NCBI RefSeq assembly: GCF_004342425.1
Contig: NZ_SLWQ01000003.1
Coordinates: forward strand, 124,001 to 188,000
Length of the DNA: 64,000 bases
Source: Dokdonella fugitiva
GTDB taxonomy: Bacteria; Pseudomonadota; Gammaproteobacteria; Xanthomonadales; Rhodanobacteraceae
Direction of reading: 5' to 3'
Shown here: one piece after another, positions 45,111-53,512 of the stretch
Numbering within the stretch: position 1 is the stretch's first letter
How the letters are laid out: every line of letters starts with the position of its first letter
Program-made: the position numbers and the translations under genes
Notes under the pieces: model-generated
Database searches by the model: none
Told to the model about the DNA's origin: nothing
Seen by the model: the letters and a program-made list of their open reading frames with translations, nothing else

Positions 45111-46157
45111 ATGGGTGCGTCCGGAACGCCCGATCCCGCGCGTCGCCGCCTGCTTCGCACGATGGCGCTCGCGGGAGCCTGCGTGGCCATGCCGAACCTG
45201 CGGGCCTCTGCGCCCGGCGGGATCGACGTCATCGGCGCGCCGTCGAACCTCGGCCTGCGCCCCCTGCGGCCGGGCCACGTGCCGGGCGCGTTCCGCGCGC
45301 CGGCCGCACTGCGCGCGCATCGGCTCGTCGATCGCCTCGGCGCGCGCGATCGCGGCGACGTCGCCGCGCCGGCCTACGATCCCTCGCCCGATCCGGTAAC
45401 CGGTTATCGCAACGGTGCCGGCCTCGCCGCCTATACGCCGCGCCTGGCCGAGCGCATCGGCGCGAGCCTCGACGAGGGCCGCTTCGTGCTCGTGCTCGGC
45501 GGCGACTGCAGCGTGCTGCTCGGCGGCGCACTCGCGCTGCGCCGGCGCGGTCGCCACGGCCTGCTGTTCATCGATGGCCACAGCGATTTCTATTTCCCGC
45601 ATGTGGCGCGGCCGCTGACGGCCGCCGGCATGGATCTCGCGCTCGCGACCGGCCACGGTCCCGATGCGCTCGTCGGCGTCGATGGCAACACGCCGTACTT
45701 CGCCGAAACCGACACCGTCGTCTACGCGTATCGCGATCACGGCACGCCCGATGAAGTCGATACCGCTCGCTTCGAGCGGGCCGCATTCCTGCACCTGCCG
45801 ATCGAACGCGTGCGCGCGGACGGCGTCGCCGCGACGATGGGCGAAGCGCTGCGGCGTCTCGAACGGAGCGAACTGGGCGGCTTCTGGATCCACGTCGACG
45901 TCGACGTGCTCGACCCGGCGGTGATGCCCGCGGTCGACTCGCCCGATCCGGGCGGCCTGCGTCTCGCCGAACTCGAGGACGCCCTCGCATTCGCCCTCGC
46001 TTCGCCGCGCGCGCTCGGCCTCGAGCTCACGATCTTCGATCCCGACCTCGACGCCGACGGCCGTCTCGCCGAGCGCCTCGTCGGCCTGCTCGAACGCGCA
46101 TTCGCGCGCGCGGGGCGTTTCGGTCTCGCCCAGTCCATTCAGGGAGTCCACCGCTAG
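45111..46157 (+). CDS. Arginase-family (ureohydrolase) enzyme with Tat-like N-terminus
   Basis: A 348-residue member of the arginase/agmatinase/formiminoglutamase superfamily. Metal motifs are GGDCS (130-134), DGHSDF (155-160) and HVDVDVLDP (261-269). The first carries Cys133 where classical arginases have a His metal ligand. The N-terminus has RRRLLRTMALAGACVAMPNLRASA, which resembles a twin-arginine signal, so the enzyme may be exported, unlike most relatives. The start ATG 45111 is supported by GGAGGG at 45098-45103. The substrate is undecided: arginine, agmatine or another guanidino compound. Expression is probably controlled by the divergent CGNR regulator. Confidence 0.85.
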   Translation: MGASGTPDPARRRLLRTMALAGACVAMPNLRASAPGGIDVIGAPSNLGLRPLRPGHVPGAFRAPAALRAHRLVDRLGARDRGDVAAPAYDPSPDPVTGYRNGAGLAAYTPRLAERIGASLDEGRFVLVLGGDCSVLLGGALALRRRGRHGLLFIDGHSDFYFPHVARPLTAAGMDLALATGHGPDALVGVDGNTPYFAETDTVVYAYRDHGTPDEVDTARFERAAFLHLPIERVRADGVAATMGEALRRLERSELGGFWIHVDVDVLDPAVMPAVDSPDPGGLRLAELEDALAFALASPRALGLELTIFDPDLDADGRLAERLVGLLERAFARAGRFGLAQSIQGVHR

Positions 46158-46189
46158 CAGGCATTTGCAATGCGCCATGCGTGCGAACG

Positions 46190-46318
46190 CAGGGCGTCGT
46201 GCTCTGTGACCAGACGCGCACGGTCGACGCGCGTGCGCGCGGTTGGCGCAGGATCGAGAAGGCGCCTGCGGCGGTGGTGGAAGAAGCTCTCGATGCGGTG
46301 AGGGCGATTCTGGAATGA
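46190..46318 (+). pseudogene. 3' remnant of a MazF/PemK-family toxin gene
   Basis: This frame reads QGVVLCDQTRTVDARARGWR followed by RIEKAPAAVVEEALDAVRAILE and a stop at 46316-46318. The pattern (G)VVLCDQ-x-R-x-x-D-x-x-A-R-G, then a closing helix, is the C-terminal third of MazF/PemK endoribonucleases. There is no start codon or N-terminal half: upstream the frame runs into the arginase-like gene without the RGDIW-type N-terminus. No antitoxin gene is present. It is read as a decayed toxin-antitoxin locus, with lower G+C DNA following. Confidence 0.6.
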
Positions 46319-46551
46319 CGTAATCATCCAGAACGAAGCCGTGAACTAGCTTGGAGAATATCCGCTCGACCCGAGTCGGGAAGCCAGATCACGTAGGGAA
46401 TTCGGACAGGTCGGCGCGTTTTTCAGCAATTCGACAATGTCGTCGTTTGGCCACCCGTGATCGAGCGGATATCTCCGTTGGCATGTCGGCGGCAGCTCAC
46501 TTGGGGTGAAACACGAGATGCAGCAACCTTTCCTGCAGCTTGGCGGGATCC
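46319..46551. other. Low-G+C intergenic island with a 12-base inverted repeat
   Basis: The G+C content of 46321-46440 is about 50 percent, against roughly 70 percent around it. ATATCCGCTCGA (46358-46369) and TCGAGCGGATAT (46461-46472) are perfect inverted arms 91 bases apart. On the minus strand an open stretch without an ATG reads HGWPNDDIVELLKNAPTC, then PNSLRDLASRLGSSGYSPS, and a stop at 46346-46348. It looks codon-like but matches no family I know. The block adjoins the toxin remnant and is probably horizontally acquired debris. Confidence 0.45.
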
Positions 46552-49500
46552 TTACTCACCCAATGTCAGCAGCGACGCGTTGCCGCCCGCCGCGGTCGTG
46601 TTGATCGTGAGCGTGCGTTCGGTCGCGAAGCGCACGAGGTAGTGCGGGCCGCCGGCTTTCGGGCCGGTGCCGCTGAGGCCTTCGCCGCCGAACGGCTGCA
46701 CGCCGACGACGGCGCCGATCTGGTTGCGGTTGACGTAGCAGTTGCCGACCTTCGCGCGGCGCGCGATGTGCTCGATCGTCGCGTCGATGCGGCTGTGCAC
46801 GCCCAGGGTGAGGCCGAAGCCGGTCGCGTTGATCGCATCGATGACCTGGTCGAGTTCGCTGCCCTTCCAGCGCAGCACGTGCAGCACCGGGCCGAACACT
46901 TCCTGGGTGAGCAGTGACAGCGACGGGATCTCGTACGCGCGCGGCGCGAAGAACGTGCCGTGCTCGCTGCCCGCGTCGAGCTTCGCCTCGTTGATCTTCT
47001 TCGCCTCGCGGTCCATGCGCGCGGCGTGCTCGACGAGGAAGGTGCGCGAGGGTTCGTCGATGACCGGGCCGACGTCGGTCGAGAGCCTGGCCGGGTCGCC
47101 GACGACGAGTTCGTCCATCGCGCCCTTGAGCATGGCGATGACCTTGTCGGCGATGTCTTCCTGCACGTACAGCACGCGCGCGGCCGAGCAGCGCTGGCCG
47201 GCCGAATCGAACGCCGAGGCGAGCACGTCCTTGACCAGCTGCTCGGGCAGCGCGGACGAGTCCGCGATCAGCGCGTTCTGCCCGCCGGTTTCGGCGATCA
47301 GCGCGGCGATCGGCGCGTTGCGCGCGGCGAGCGTGCGGTTGATCGTCCACGCGGTTTCGGTGGAACCGGTGAAGCAGACGCCGGACACTTCCGGCTTCGT
47401 CAGCAGCGTGTTGCCGATCATTGAGCCCTTCGCCGGCACGAACTGCAGCACCGCTTCGGGCACGCCGGCTTCGTGCAGCAGTTTCACCGCGGCATGGCCG
47501 ACGAGCGTGGTCTGGTCGGCCGGCTTGGCGATCACCGCGTTGCCCGCGGCGAGGCCGGCGGCCACCTGGCCCATGAAGATCGCGAGCGGGAAGTTCCACG
47601 GGCTGATGCAGACGAACACGCCGCGGCCGCGCAGGAACAGCTGGTTCGATTCGCCGGTCGGGCCGGGCAGTGCCTCGGGCGTGCCGAACAGCTTGCGCGA
47701 AAGGGACGCGTAGTAGCGGCACATGTCGGCCGCCTCGCGCACTTCGGAGATCGCGGCGGGAATCGTCTTGCCTGCCTCGCGCACGCACAGCGCGATGAAT
47801 TCGCCGCGGCGCTGCTCGAGCAGGTCGGCCGCGTGTTCGAGGATCGCGGCGCGGCTCGCGGCCGGCAGCGTGTCCCAGTCCGGCTGAGCGGCGACGGCGT
47901 TGGCGAGCGCCTTCTCGATCGTCGCCGCGTCGGCATTGCGCGTCTCGCCGACGACTTCGCGGCGATCGCTAGGGTTGGTCACTGCGCGCGGCGCTTCGCC
48001 GGTGCTCGCGCCCGGCACGAGCGGCGCGGCAGTCCACGGTGCGCGCGGCGCATTGACGGCGTCGGCGAGGGCCTTGAGTTCGTTGTCGTTGGCGAGGTTC
48101 ACGCCCATGGAATTCTTCCTGCTGGCACCGTAGAGGCCGACCGGCAGCGGGATGCGCGGGTGCGGCTTGGAGGAGAACGCGGCGACCGTTTCGCATGGGT
48201 CGGCGACGAGATCGCGGATCGACACGTTCTCGTCGACGACGCGATTGACGAACGAGGTGTTGGCGCCGTTCTCGAGCAGGCGCCGCACGAGGTACGGCAA
48301 GAGGTCCTCGTGGCTGCCGACCGGCGCGTAGACGCGGCAGGGCACGTCGAGGTTCTTCTCGCCGATGACTTCGTCGTAAAGGTCCGCGCCCATGCCGTGC
48401 AGGCGCTGGAATTCGAACGGGCGCTTGCGCGCGTGATGGTGGATCGCCGCGATGGTGTGCGCGTTGTGCGTCGCGAACTGCGGGTAGATGAGGTCGGCGC
48501 CGGCGGCGAACAGGCGCTTGGCGCAGGCGAGGTAGGACACGTCCGTGTTCGGCTTGCGCGTGTAGACCGGGTAACCCGACAGGCCCTGTTCCTGCGCGCG
48601 CTTGATCTCCGAATCCCAGTACGCGCCCTTGACCAGGCGCACGCACCAGCGGCGGCCGGCCTTGCGCGCGGTCTCGGCGAGCCAGTCGATCACGAACGGG
48701 CAACGCTTCTGGTACGCCTGCACGGCGAGGCCGAAACCGTTCCAGCCGGCCAGCGACGGATCGGCGAACACCGCACCGATGACTTCGAGCGAGAGTTCGA
48801 GCCGGTCCGATTCCTCGGCATCGACGGTCATGCCGATGCCATTCGCCTTGGCGAGCTGGGCGAGTTCGAGCAGCCTGGGAGTGAGCTCGGCGTGCACGCG
48901 TGCGCGCTTGGCGACTTCGTAGCGCGGATGCAACGCCGACAGCTTGACCGAGATCGACGGCGCGGCGAGCACGCTGTCGAACGGCCCGCGCCGGCCGAGC
49001 GCGTCGATCGCGTCCTTGTAGGCCCGGTGGTAGCGCTCGGCATCGGCGGCAGTGAGCGCGGCTTCGCCGAGCATGTCGTAGGAATAGCGGTAGGCCGCGT
49101 TGTCCTTCTCCGCGGAGCGGTCGAGCGCTTCCTCGATCGTGCGGCCCATGACGAACTGGTGGCCCATGATGCGCATCGCCTGGCGCACCGCGAGGCGGAT
49201 CACCGGCTCGCCGGCGCGCCCGACGAGGCGCTTGAGCGCGCCGGTGAAGTCGCGCCGCGTCTCCTCGGCGAGCGCGACGAGGCGGCCGGTGAGCATGAGG
49301 CCCCAGGTCGACGCGTTGACGAAAACCGAGTCGCTCGTGCCAAGGTGCTTCTTCCAGTCCGCCTCGCCGAGCTTGTCGCGGATGAGCTTGTCCGCGGTGA
49401 GCTTGTCCGGGATGCGCAGCAGCGCCTCGGCCACGCACATGAGCAGCACGCCTTCCTCGCTGGACAGGTCGTACTGGCGCATGAACGATTCGACCGCGCT

Positions 49501-49701
49501 TTGCTCGCCGGCGCGCGCACGCACGCGCGCGACGAGCTCGGATGCGCGGGCGAGCACGAGTTCGCGTTCGGCCGGCGGCAGGGTCGCCTGGGCGAGCAGG
49601 TCGTCGACGGCTTCGGCCTCGTCGCGCGTCCAGGCGGCGGTGATGCGCGCCCAGACGGCGTCGGGGGCAGGCGGGAGTTCAGGCAGCAGCGATGCGCTCA
49701 A
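46552..49701 (-). CDS. putA: Bifunctional proline dehydrogenase / glutamate-semialdehyde dehydrogenase
   Basis: A 1049-residue bifunctional enzyme that oxidises proline to glutamate. The FAD-linked proline dehydrogenase barrel spans about 150-500 (SISVKLSALHPRYE, MTVDAEESDRLELSLEV, WCVRLVKGAYWDSEIKRAQ). The NAD-linked aldehyde dehydrogenase spans about 565-1030 (CISPWNFPLAIFMGQ, AETGGQNALI, catalytic C838 in SAGQRCSAARV). There is no N-terminal ribbon-helix-helix domain, so it is the shorter, non-DNA-binding type and cannot autoregulate as E. coli PutA does. It is peripheral to the inner membrane, feeding electrons to ubiquinone. It is divergent from the cytochrome oxidase operon. Confidence 0.97.
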   Translation of the reverse strand: MSASLLPELPPAPDAVWARITAAWTRDEAEAVDDLLAQATLPPAERELVLARASELVARVRARAGEQSAVESFMRQYDLSSEEGVLLMCVAEALLRIPDKLTADKLIRDKLGEADWKKHLGTSDSVFVNASTWGLMLTGRLVALAEETRRDFTGALKRLVGRAGEPVIRLAVRQAMRIMGHQFVMGRTIEEALDRSAEKDNAAYRYSYDMLGEAALTAADAERYHRAYKDAIDALGRRGPFDSVLAAPSISVKLSALHPRYEVAKRARVHAELTPRLLELAQLAKANGIGMTVDAEESDRLELSLEVIGAVFADPSLAGWNGFGLAVQAYQKRCPFVIDWLAETARKAGRRWCVRLVKGAYWDSEIKRAQEQGLSGYPVYTRKPNTDVSYLACAKRLFAAGADLIYPQFATHNAHTIAAIHHHARKRPFEFQRLHGMGADLYDEVIGEKNLDVPCRVYAPVGSHEDLLPYLVRRLLENGANTSFVNRVVDENVSIRDLVADPCETVAAFSSKPHPRIPLPVGLYGASRKNSMGVNLANDNELKALADAVNAPRAPWTAAPLVPGASTGEAPRAVTNPSDRREVVGETRNADAATIEKALANAVAAQPDWDTLPAASRAAILEHAADLLEQRRGEFIALCVREAGKTIPAAISEVREAADMCRYYASLSRKLFGTPEALPGPTGESNQLFLRGRGVFVCISPWNFPLAIFMGQVAAGLAAGNAVIAKPADQTTLVGHAAVKLLHEAGVPEAVLQFVPAKGSMIGNTLLTKPEVSGVCFTGSTETAWTINRTLAARNAPIAALIAETGGQNALIADSSALPEQLVKDVLASAFDSAGQRCSAARVLYVQEDIADKVIAMLKGAMDELVVGDPARLSTDVGPVIDEPSRTFLVEHAARMDREAKKINEAKLDAGSEHGTFFAPRAYEIPSLSLLTQEVFGPVLHVLRWKGSELDQVIDAINATGFGLTLGVHSRIDATIEHIARRAKVGNCYVNRNQIGAVVGVQPFGGEGLSGTGPKAGGPHYLVRFATERTLTINTTAAGGNASLLTLGE

Positions 49702-50024
49702 GGGCCGGTCTCGGGTGCTGGGAAGCGCCGGCGCGGTGGCCGGTGCGGGGACGGGAAGACGCCAGAATGGCCTAGTGTAGTGAGCGCGTCGCGGCCGGCC
49801 AAGGACCGCGCGCGCGAGCCCGGGCCGGCCGGGGCGCCTGCGGCGCTTTGTCGCGGCCTGCCCCGTCCGGGCCGTTCGCGCCGCGGCAGCGCGGTTGCCG
49901 CTGCCGCGCGCGCTCCACTATCATTGACGGGTTACGCTCCCGACGTTTGGCGCGTCCGGCCTCGGCCGCGCGGTCGTCGTGGCGACCGCGCAATGGGGCG
50001 CATCCGAGCAAAACCAGAAAGGTG
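49702..50024. other. Divergent putA / cox control region with a strong hairpin
   Basis: This 323-base gene-free stretch separates the putA and coxB starts. It contains a perfect 10-base stem, CGCGGCAGCG (49882-49891) with CGCTGCCGCG (49899-49908), around a 7-base loop and with no U-tract. A TTGACG at 49924-49929 is the best -35-like element toward cox, but no convincing -10 follows at 17 bases. Nothing coding was recognised: the open frames crossing it are shadows of putA or have no start context. Confidence 0.45.
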
Positions 50025-50930
50025 ATGGCGATGATTTCATCCGGGGTCCTGCGCGCCTGCCGCGCGTTCGCGGTACTCGCGCTGCTGGCGAGCGGAACGG
50101 CGTTCGCGAATCCGCAGCCGTGGCAGCTCAACATGGCTCCCGGTGCGACCTCGATCTCGCAGCGCATCCACGGCGTGCACATGCTCGCGTTCTGGGTCTG
50201 CGTCGCGATCGGCGTCGTCGTGTTCGGCGCGATGATCGTCGCGATGGTGCGCTTCCGCAAATCCAAGGGCGCGGTCGCGGCGAAGTGGAGCCACAACACC
50301 ACGATGGAAGTGATCTGGACGGTCGTGCCGATCATCATCCTCGTCGTGATGGCGTGGCCGGCGACCAAGCTGCTCGTCGACATGGCCGAAGCCAAGGGCT
50401 CGGACATGACGATCAAGATCACCGGCTACCAGTGGAAGTGGCGCTACGAGTACGTCGACTATTTCAACAAGCCGTCGAGCGTCAACTTCATTTCCAGCCT
50501 CGACGCCGAGTCGAACAAGGCGCGCCAGCTGGGTTCGGGCATCGACCCGCGCTCGATCAAGGACGGCGACTACCCGAGCTACCTGCTCAACGTCGACAAG
50601 CCGCTGGTGCTGCCGGTCGGCGTCAAGGTGCGCTTCGTGATCACCGCCGACGACGTCATCCACGCCTGGTGGGTGCCGAGCCTCGGCTGGAAGCAGGATG
50701 CGATCCCCGGGATCATCAACGACAACTGGACGCAGATCGACCAGCCTGGCGTGTACCGCGGCCAGTGCGCGGAACTGTGCGGCAAGGACCACGGCTTCAT
50801 GCCGATCGTCGTCAAGGCGGTGCCGAAGGCCGAGTTCGAGAAGTGGCTCGCCGAGCAGGAAGCGGCCAAGGCCGCGGAGCAGGCCGGCGCGACTGCGCAG
50901 GCGACGCCGGCGCCGGCTGCGCAGGGCTGA
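50025..50930 (+). CDS. coxB: Cytochrome c oxidase subunit II
   Basis: A 301-residue subunit II of the aa3-type oxidase. The signal peptide is about residues 1-28, and two membrane helices lie near 53-75 and 94-114. The CuA domain has H213 (VIHAWWVPSLG) and C248, C252, H256 and M259 (QCAELCGKDHGFM), all ligands intact, so it takes electrons from cytochrome c. An Ala/Pro/Glu-rich tail follows; there is no fused cytochrome c domain. The start ATG 50025 is preceded by GAAAGG. It is the first gene of the oxidase operon; a hairpin lies between it and coxA. Confidence 0.97.
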   Translation: MAMISSGVLRACRAFAVLALLASGTAFANPQPWQLNMAPGATSISQRIHGVHMLAFWVCVAIGVVVFGAMIVAMVRFRKSKGAVAAKWSHNTTMEVIWTVVPIIILVVMAWPATKLLVDMAEAKGSDMTIKITGYQWKWRYEYVDYFNKPSSVNFISSLDAESNKARQLGSGIDPRSIKDGDYPSYLLNVDKPLVLPVGVKVRFVITADDVIHAWWVPSLGWKQDAIPGIINDNWTQIDQPGVYRGQCAELCGKDHGFMPIVVKAVPKAEFEKWLAEQEAAKAAEQAGATAQATPAPAAQG

Positions 50931-50941
50931 GAGACATCCAT

Positions 50942-50959
50942 GCGTTCATGCGTGAACGC
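50942..50959 (+). promoter_or_regulatory. Short hairpin between coxB and coxA
   Basis: GCGTTCATGCGTGAACGC forms a perfect 7-base stem with a TGCG loop, twelve bases after the coxB stop and 29 bases before the coxA start. There is no U-tract, so it may be a processing or stability element that tunes the ratio of the subunits. Confidence 0.5.
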
Positions 50960-50988
50960 GAGCGAAGACAGATAGAGGTTCGAAGGCC

Positions 50989-52617
50989 ATGGCCGCTGCC
51001 AATCCCGCGATCGATCACGACGCCCACGACGACCACGATCACAAGCCGCAAGGCTTCCTGCATCGCTGGCTGTTCACGACGAACCACAAGGACATCGGCA
51101 CGCTGTACCTCGTGTTCTCGCTGCTGATGTTCTTCGTCGGCGGCACGATGGCGATGATCATCCGCGCGGAACTCTTCAAGCCGGGCATGCAGCTCGTGCA
51201 GCCGGAGTTCTTCAACGAGATGACCTCGATGCACGCGCTGATCATGATCTTCGGCGCGGTCATGCCGGCGTTCGTCGGCCTCGGCAACTGGATGATCCCG
51301 CTGATGATCGGCGCGCCGGACATGGCGTTGCCGCGCATGAACAACTGGTCGTTCTGGATCCTGCCGTTCGCGTTCTTCCTGCTCATCTCCGAGATCTGGA
51401 TGCCGGGCGGCGGCCCGCAGGGCGGCTGGACGATGTACCCGCCGCTGTCGCTCGAGGGTGGCACCAACGTCGCCTTCATGATCTTCGCGGTGCACCTGAT
51501 GGGCATCAGCTCGATCATGGGCGCGATCAACATCATCGCGACGATCCTCAACATGCGCGCGCCGGGCATGGACCTGCTGAAGATGCCGGTGTTCGTGTGG
51601 AGCTGGCTGATCACCGCGTTCCTGCTCATCGCGGTCATGCCGGTGCTCGCCGGTGCGGTGACGATGCTGCTCACCGACAAGTTCTTCGGCACCAGCTTCT
51701 TCAACGCGGCCGGCGGCGGCGACCCGGTGATGTTCCAGCACATCTTCTGGTTCTTCGGGCACCCCGAGGTCTACATCATGATCCTGCCGGCGTTCGGCAT
51801 CGTGTCGGAGATCATCCCGACCTTCAGCCGCAAGCCGATCTTCGGATACCAGGCGATGGTGTACGCGATCGCCTCGATCGCGTTCCTGTCCTTCATCGTC
51901 TGGGCGCACCACATGTTCTCGGTCGGCATGCCGCTCGGCGGCGAGCTGTACTTCATGTACGCGACGATGCTGATCGCGATCCCGACCGGCGTGAAGGTGT
52001 TCAACTGGGTCTCGACCATGTGGGGCGGCTCGATGACGTTCGAGACGCCGATGCTGTTCGCGATCGCATTCGTCATCCTGTTCACGATCGGCGGTTTCTC
52101 CGGCGTCATGTGCGCGATCGTGCCGGCCGACTTCCAGTACCAGGACACCTATTTCGTCGTCGCCCACTTCCACTACGTGCTGGTCACCGGCGCGGTGTTC
52201 GCGATCATGGCGTCCACGTACTACTGGCTGCCGAAGTGGTGCGGCAACATGTATTCGGAGCGCTGGGGCAAGATCCACTTCTGGTCGAGCGTGATCTCGG
52301 TCAACGTGCTGTTCTTCCCGCAGCACTTCCTCGGCCTCGCCGGCATGCCGCGCCGCATCCCCGACTACAACGTCGCGTTCGCCGACTTCAACATGATCTC
52401 GTCGATCGGCGGCTTCTGGTTCGGCGCGAGCCAGCTGATCTTCGTCGGCGTGGTGATCCACGCGGTGTACTTCTCGAAGAACCGCGCGACGACCCAGGTG
52501 TGGGAAGGCGCGCACGGCCTCGAGTGGACGGTACCGTCGCCGGCGCCGCACCACACGTTCACGGTGCCGCCGGTGATTCGCGACGATGCGCTGGCCCATG
52601 GCGACGTGACGCACTGA
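50989..52617 (+). CDS. coxA: Cytochrome c oxidase subunit I
   Basis: A 542-residue haem-copper oxidase catalytic subunit with twelve membrane helices. Metal ligands: H82 and H395 for haem a, H393 for haem a3, and H258, H307 and H308 for CuB, with Y262 in GHPEVYI forming the His-Tyr crosslink. The His/Asp-rich N-terminal tail (HDAHDDHDHKPQ) is unusual and may bind metal, but it has no assigned function. This A-family oxidase reduces O2 to water and pumps protons. The start is ATG 50989. Confidence 0.97.
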   Translation: MAAANPAIDHDAHDDHDHKPQGFLHRWLFTTNHKDIGTLYLVFSLLMFFVGGTMAMIIRAELFKPGMQLVQPEFFNEMTSMHALIMIFGAVMPAFVGLGNWMIPLMIGAPDMALPRMNNWSFWILPFAFFLLISEIWMPGGGPQGGWTMYPPLSLEGGTNVAFMIFAVHLMGISSIMGAINIIATILNMRAPGMDLLKMPVFVWSWLITAFLLIAVMPVLAGAVTMLLTDKFFGTSFFNAAGGGDPVMFQHIFWFFGHPEVYIMILPAFGIVSEIIPTFSRKPIFGYQAMVYAIASIAFLSFIVWAHHMFSVGMPLGGELYFMYATMLIAIPTGVKVFNWVSTMWGGSMTFETPMLFAIAFVILFTIGGFSGVMCAIVPADFQYQDTYFVVAHFHYVLVTGAVFAIMASTYYWLPKWCGNMYSERWGKIHFWSSVISVNVLFFPQHFLGLAGMPRRIPDYNVAFADFNMISSIGGFWFGASQLIFVGVVIHAVYFSKNRATTQVWEGAHGLEWTVPSPAPHHTFTVPPVIRDDALAHGDVTH

Positions 52618-52705
52618 GTGGTGCGATCGTCCGTGATCGCCGTTTCGATGGAGGTGGAGTTGGTTCGTAGCGTTGCGTGAGTCGCTGGTCCACAAGCGGC
52701 CATCC

Positions 52706-52885
52706 ATGGCCGCACTCGTGGAATACAGCGCGCTGCGAACCGACCTCGAGGTGATGAAATACCAGCACGCCAACGAGGAACAGGTTGCCGGCCGCGCGCG
52801 AGCGCGCCGCACCGCGCTCGTCGTCGGGCTGGTGGCGGTCACGATCTATCTGGTCGCGATCGCCGGCGTCGTGTTGAATCGATGA
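52706..52885 (+). CDS. Small single-pass membrane protein of the cox operon
   Basis: A 59-residue protein with a charged N-terminus ([21 protein letters not shown]) and one C-terminal membrane helix ([22 protein letters not shown]). Genes of this size between coxA and ctaG are common in xanthomonads and beta-proteobacteria and are annotated as cytochrome oxidase small assembly proteins. The start is ATG 52706; its TGA overlaps the ctaG ATG. The function is inferred only from position and topology. Confidence 0.75.
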   Translation: MAALVEYSALRTDLEVMKYQHANEEQVAGRARARRTALVVGLVAVTIYLVAIAGVVLNR

Positions 52886-53475
52886 ATGCCGGGAACCGCA
52901 ATCTCGGCGTGTTGAAGACGGCGGGCGTGGTGGTCGCCTGTGCGTTCCTGTTCGGCTTCGCGATGGTGCCGCTGTACCGCGTCGTCTGCGAGCACGTGCT
53001 CGGCATCAAGCTGGCGCCGGGTGCGGTCGATCGCAGCCGGGTCGCGGGGCTGGTCGAGGATGCGGGCCGCACGGTGCGCGTGCAGTTCGTGACCGGCGTC
53101 AACAGCAAGCTGCCGTGGTCGTTCACGCCGGAGCTTTCCAGCGTCGAGGTGCACCCGGGCAAGTTGACCGAGGTGTGGTTCGACGCGACCAACAATGGCG
53201 GCGAGGCGATCGTCGGCAATGCGGTGCCGAGCATCGCGCCGAGCGAAGCGTCGGCGTTCTTCAACAAGACCGAATGCTTCTGCTTCACCGAGCAGGTGCT
53301 GCAGGCAGGTGAATCGCGCCGCATGCCGGTGCGCTTCTACGTCGATCCGCAGCTGCCGAGGGCCGTGCGCGAATTGACGCTGTCGTACACTTTCTACGCG
53401 AACGAGGCCGCCACCGTGCGCCTGTCCGCGGAGCAACACACCAAGACGGGCTCGCCGCCGCCGGCAGCGGGCTGA
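52882..53475 (+). CDS. ctaG: Cytochrome c oxidase copper-insertion protein (Cox11 family)
   Basis: A 197-residue Cox11-type copper chaperone, with an N-terminal membrane anchor ([21 protein letters not shown]) and a periplasmic immunoglobulin-like domain. The copper-binding cysteines are C132 and C134 in ECFCFTEQ, and [18 protein letters not shown] is the preceding conserved segment. It delivers copper to the CuB site of subunit I. The start overlaps the upstream stop (ATGA), so translation is probably coupled. Confidence 0.96.
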   Translation: MNAGNRNLGVLKTAGVVVACAFLFGFAMVPLYRVVCEHVLGIKLAPGAVDRSRVAGLVEDAGRTVRVQFVTGVNSKLPWSFTPELSSVEVHPGKLTEVWFDATNNGGEAIVGNAVPSIAPSEASAFFNKTECFCFTEQVLQAGESRRMPVRFYVDPQLPRAVRELTLSYTFYANEAATVRLSAEQHTKTGSPPPAAG

Positions 53476-53512
53476 CTCCAGGCAATTGACGCAACGATCG
53501 GGACCAGCCGCC

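Noticed and set aside
46319..46551. Integron attC site
   Set aside because: The low G+C and inverted repeat next to a toxin remnant suggested it, but no GTTRRRY/RYYYAAC core sites could be placed and there is no integrase.
46457..46642. 61-residue open frame on the plus strand
   Set aside because: Half of it is antisense to the end of putA, and it has no ribosome-binding site or family match.
47473..50025. 850-residue open frame on the plus strand
   Set aside because: It is antisense to putA and then runs into the cox control region. No domain is recognisable.
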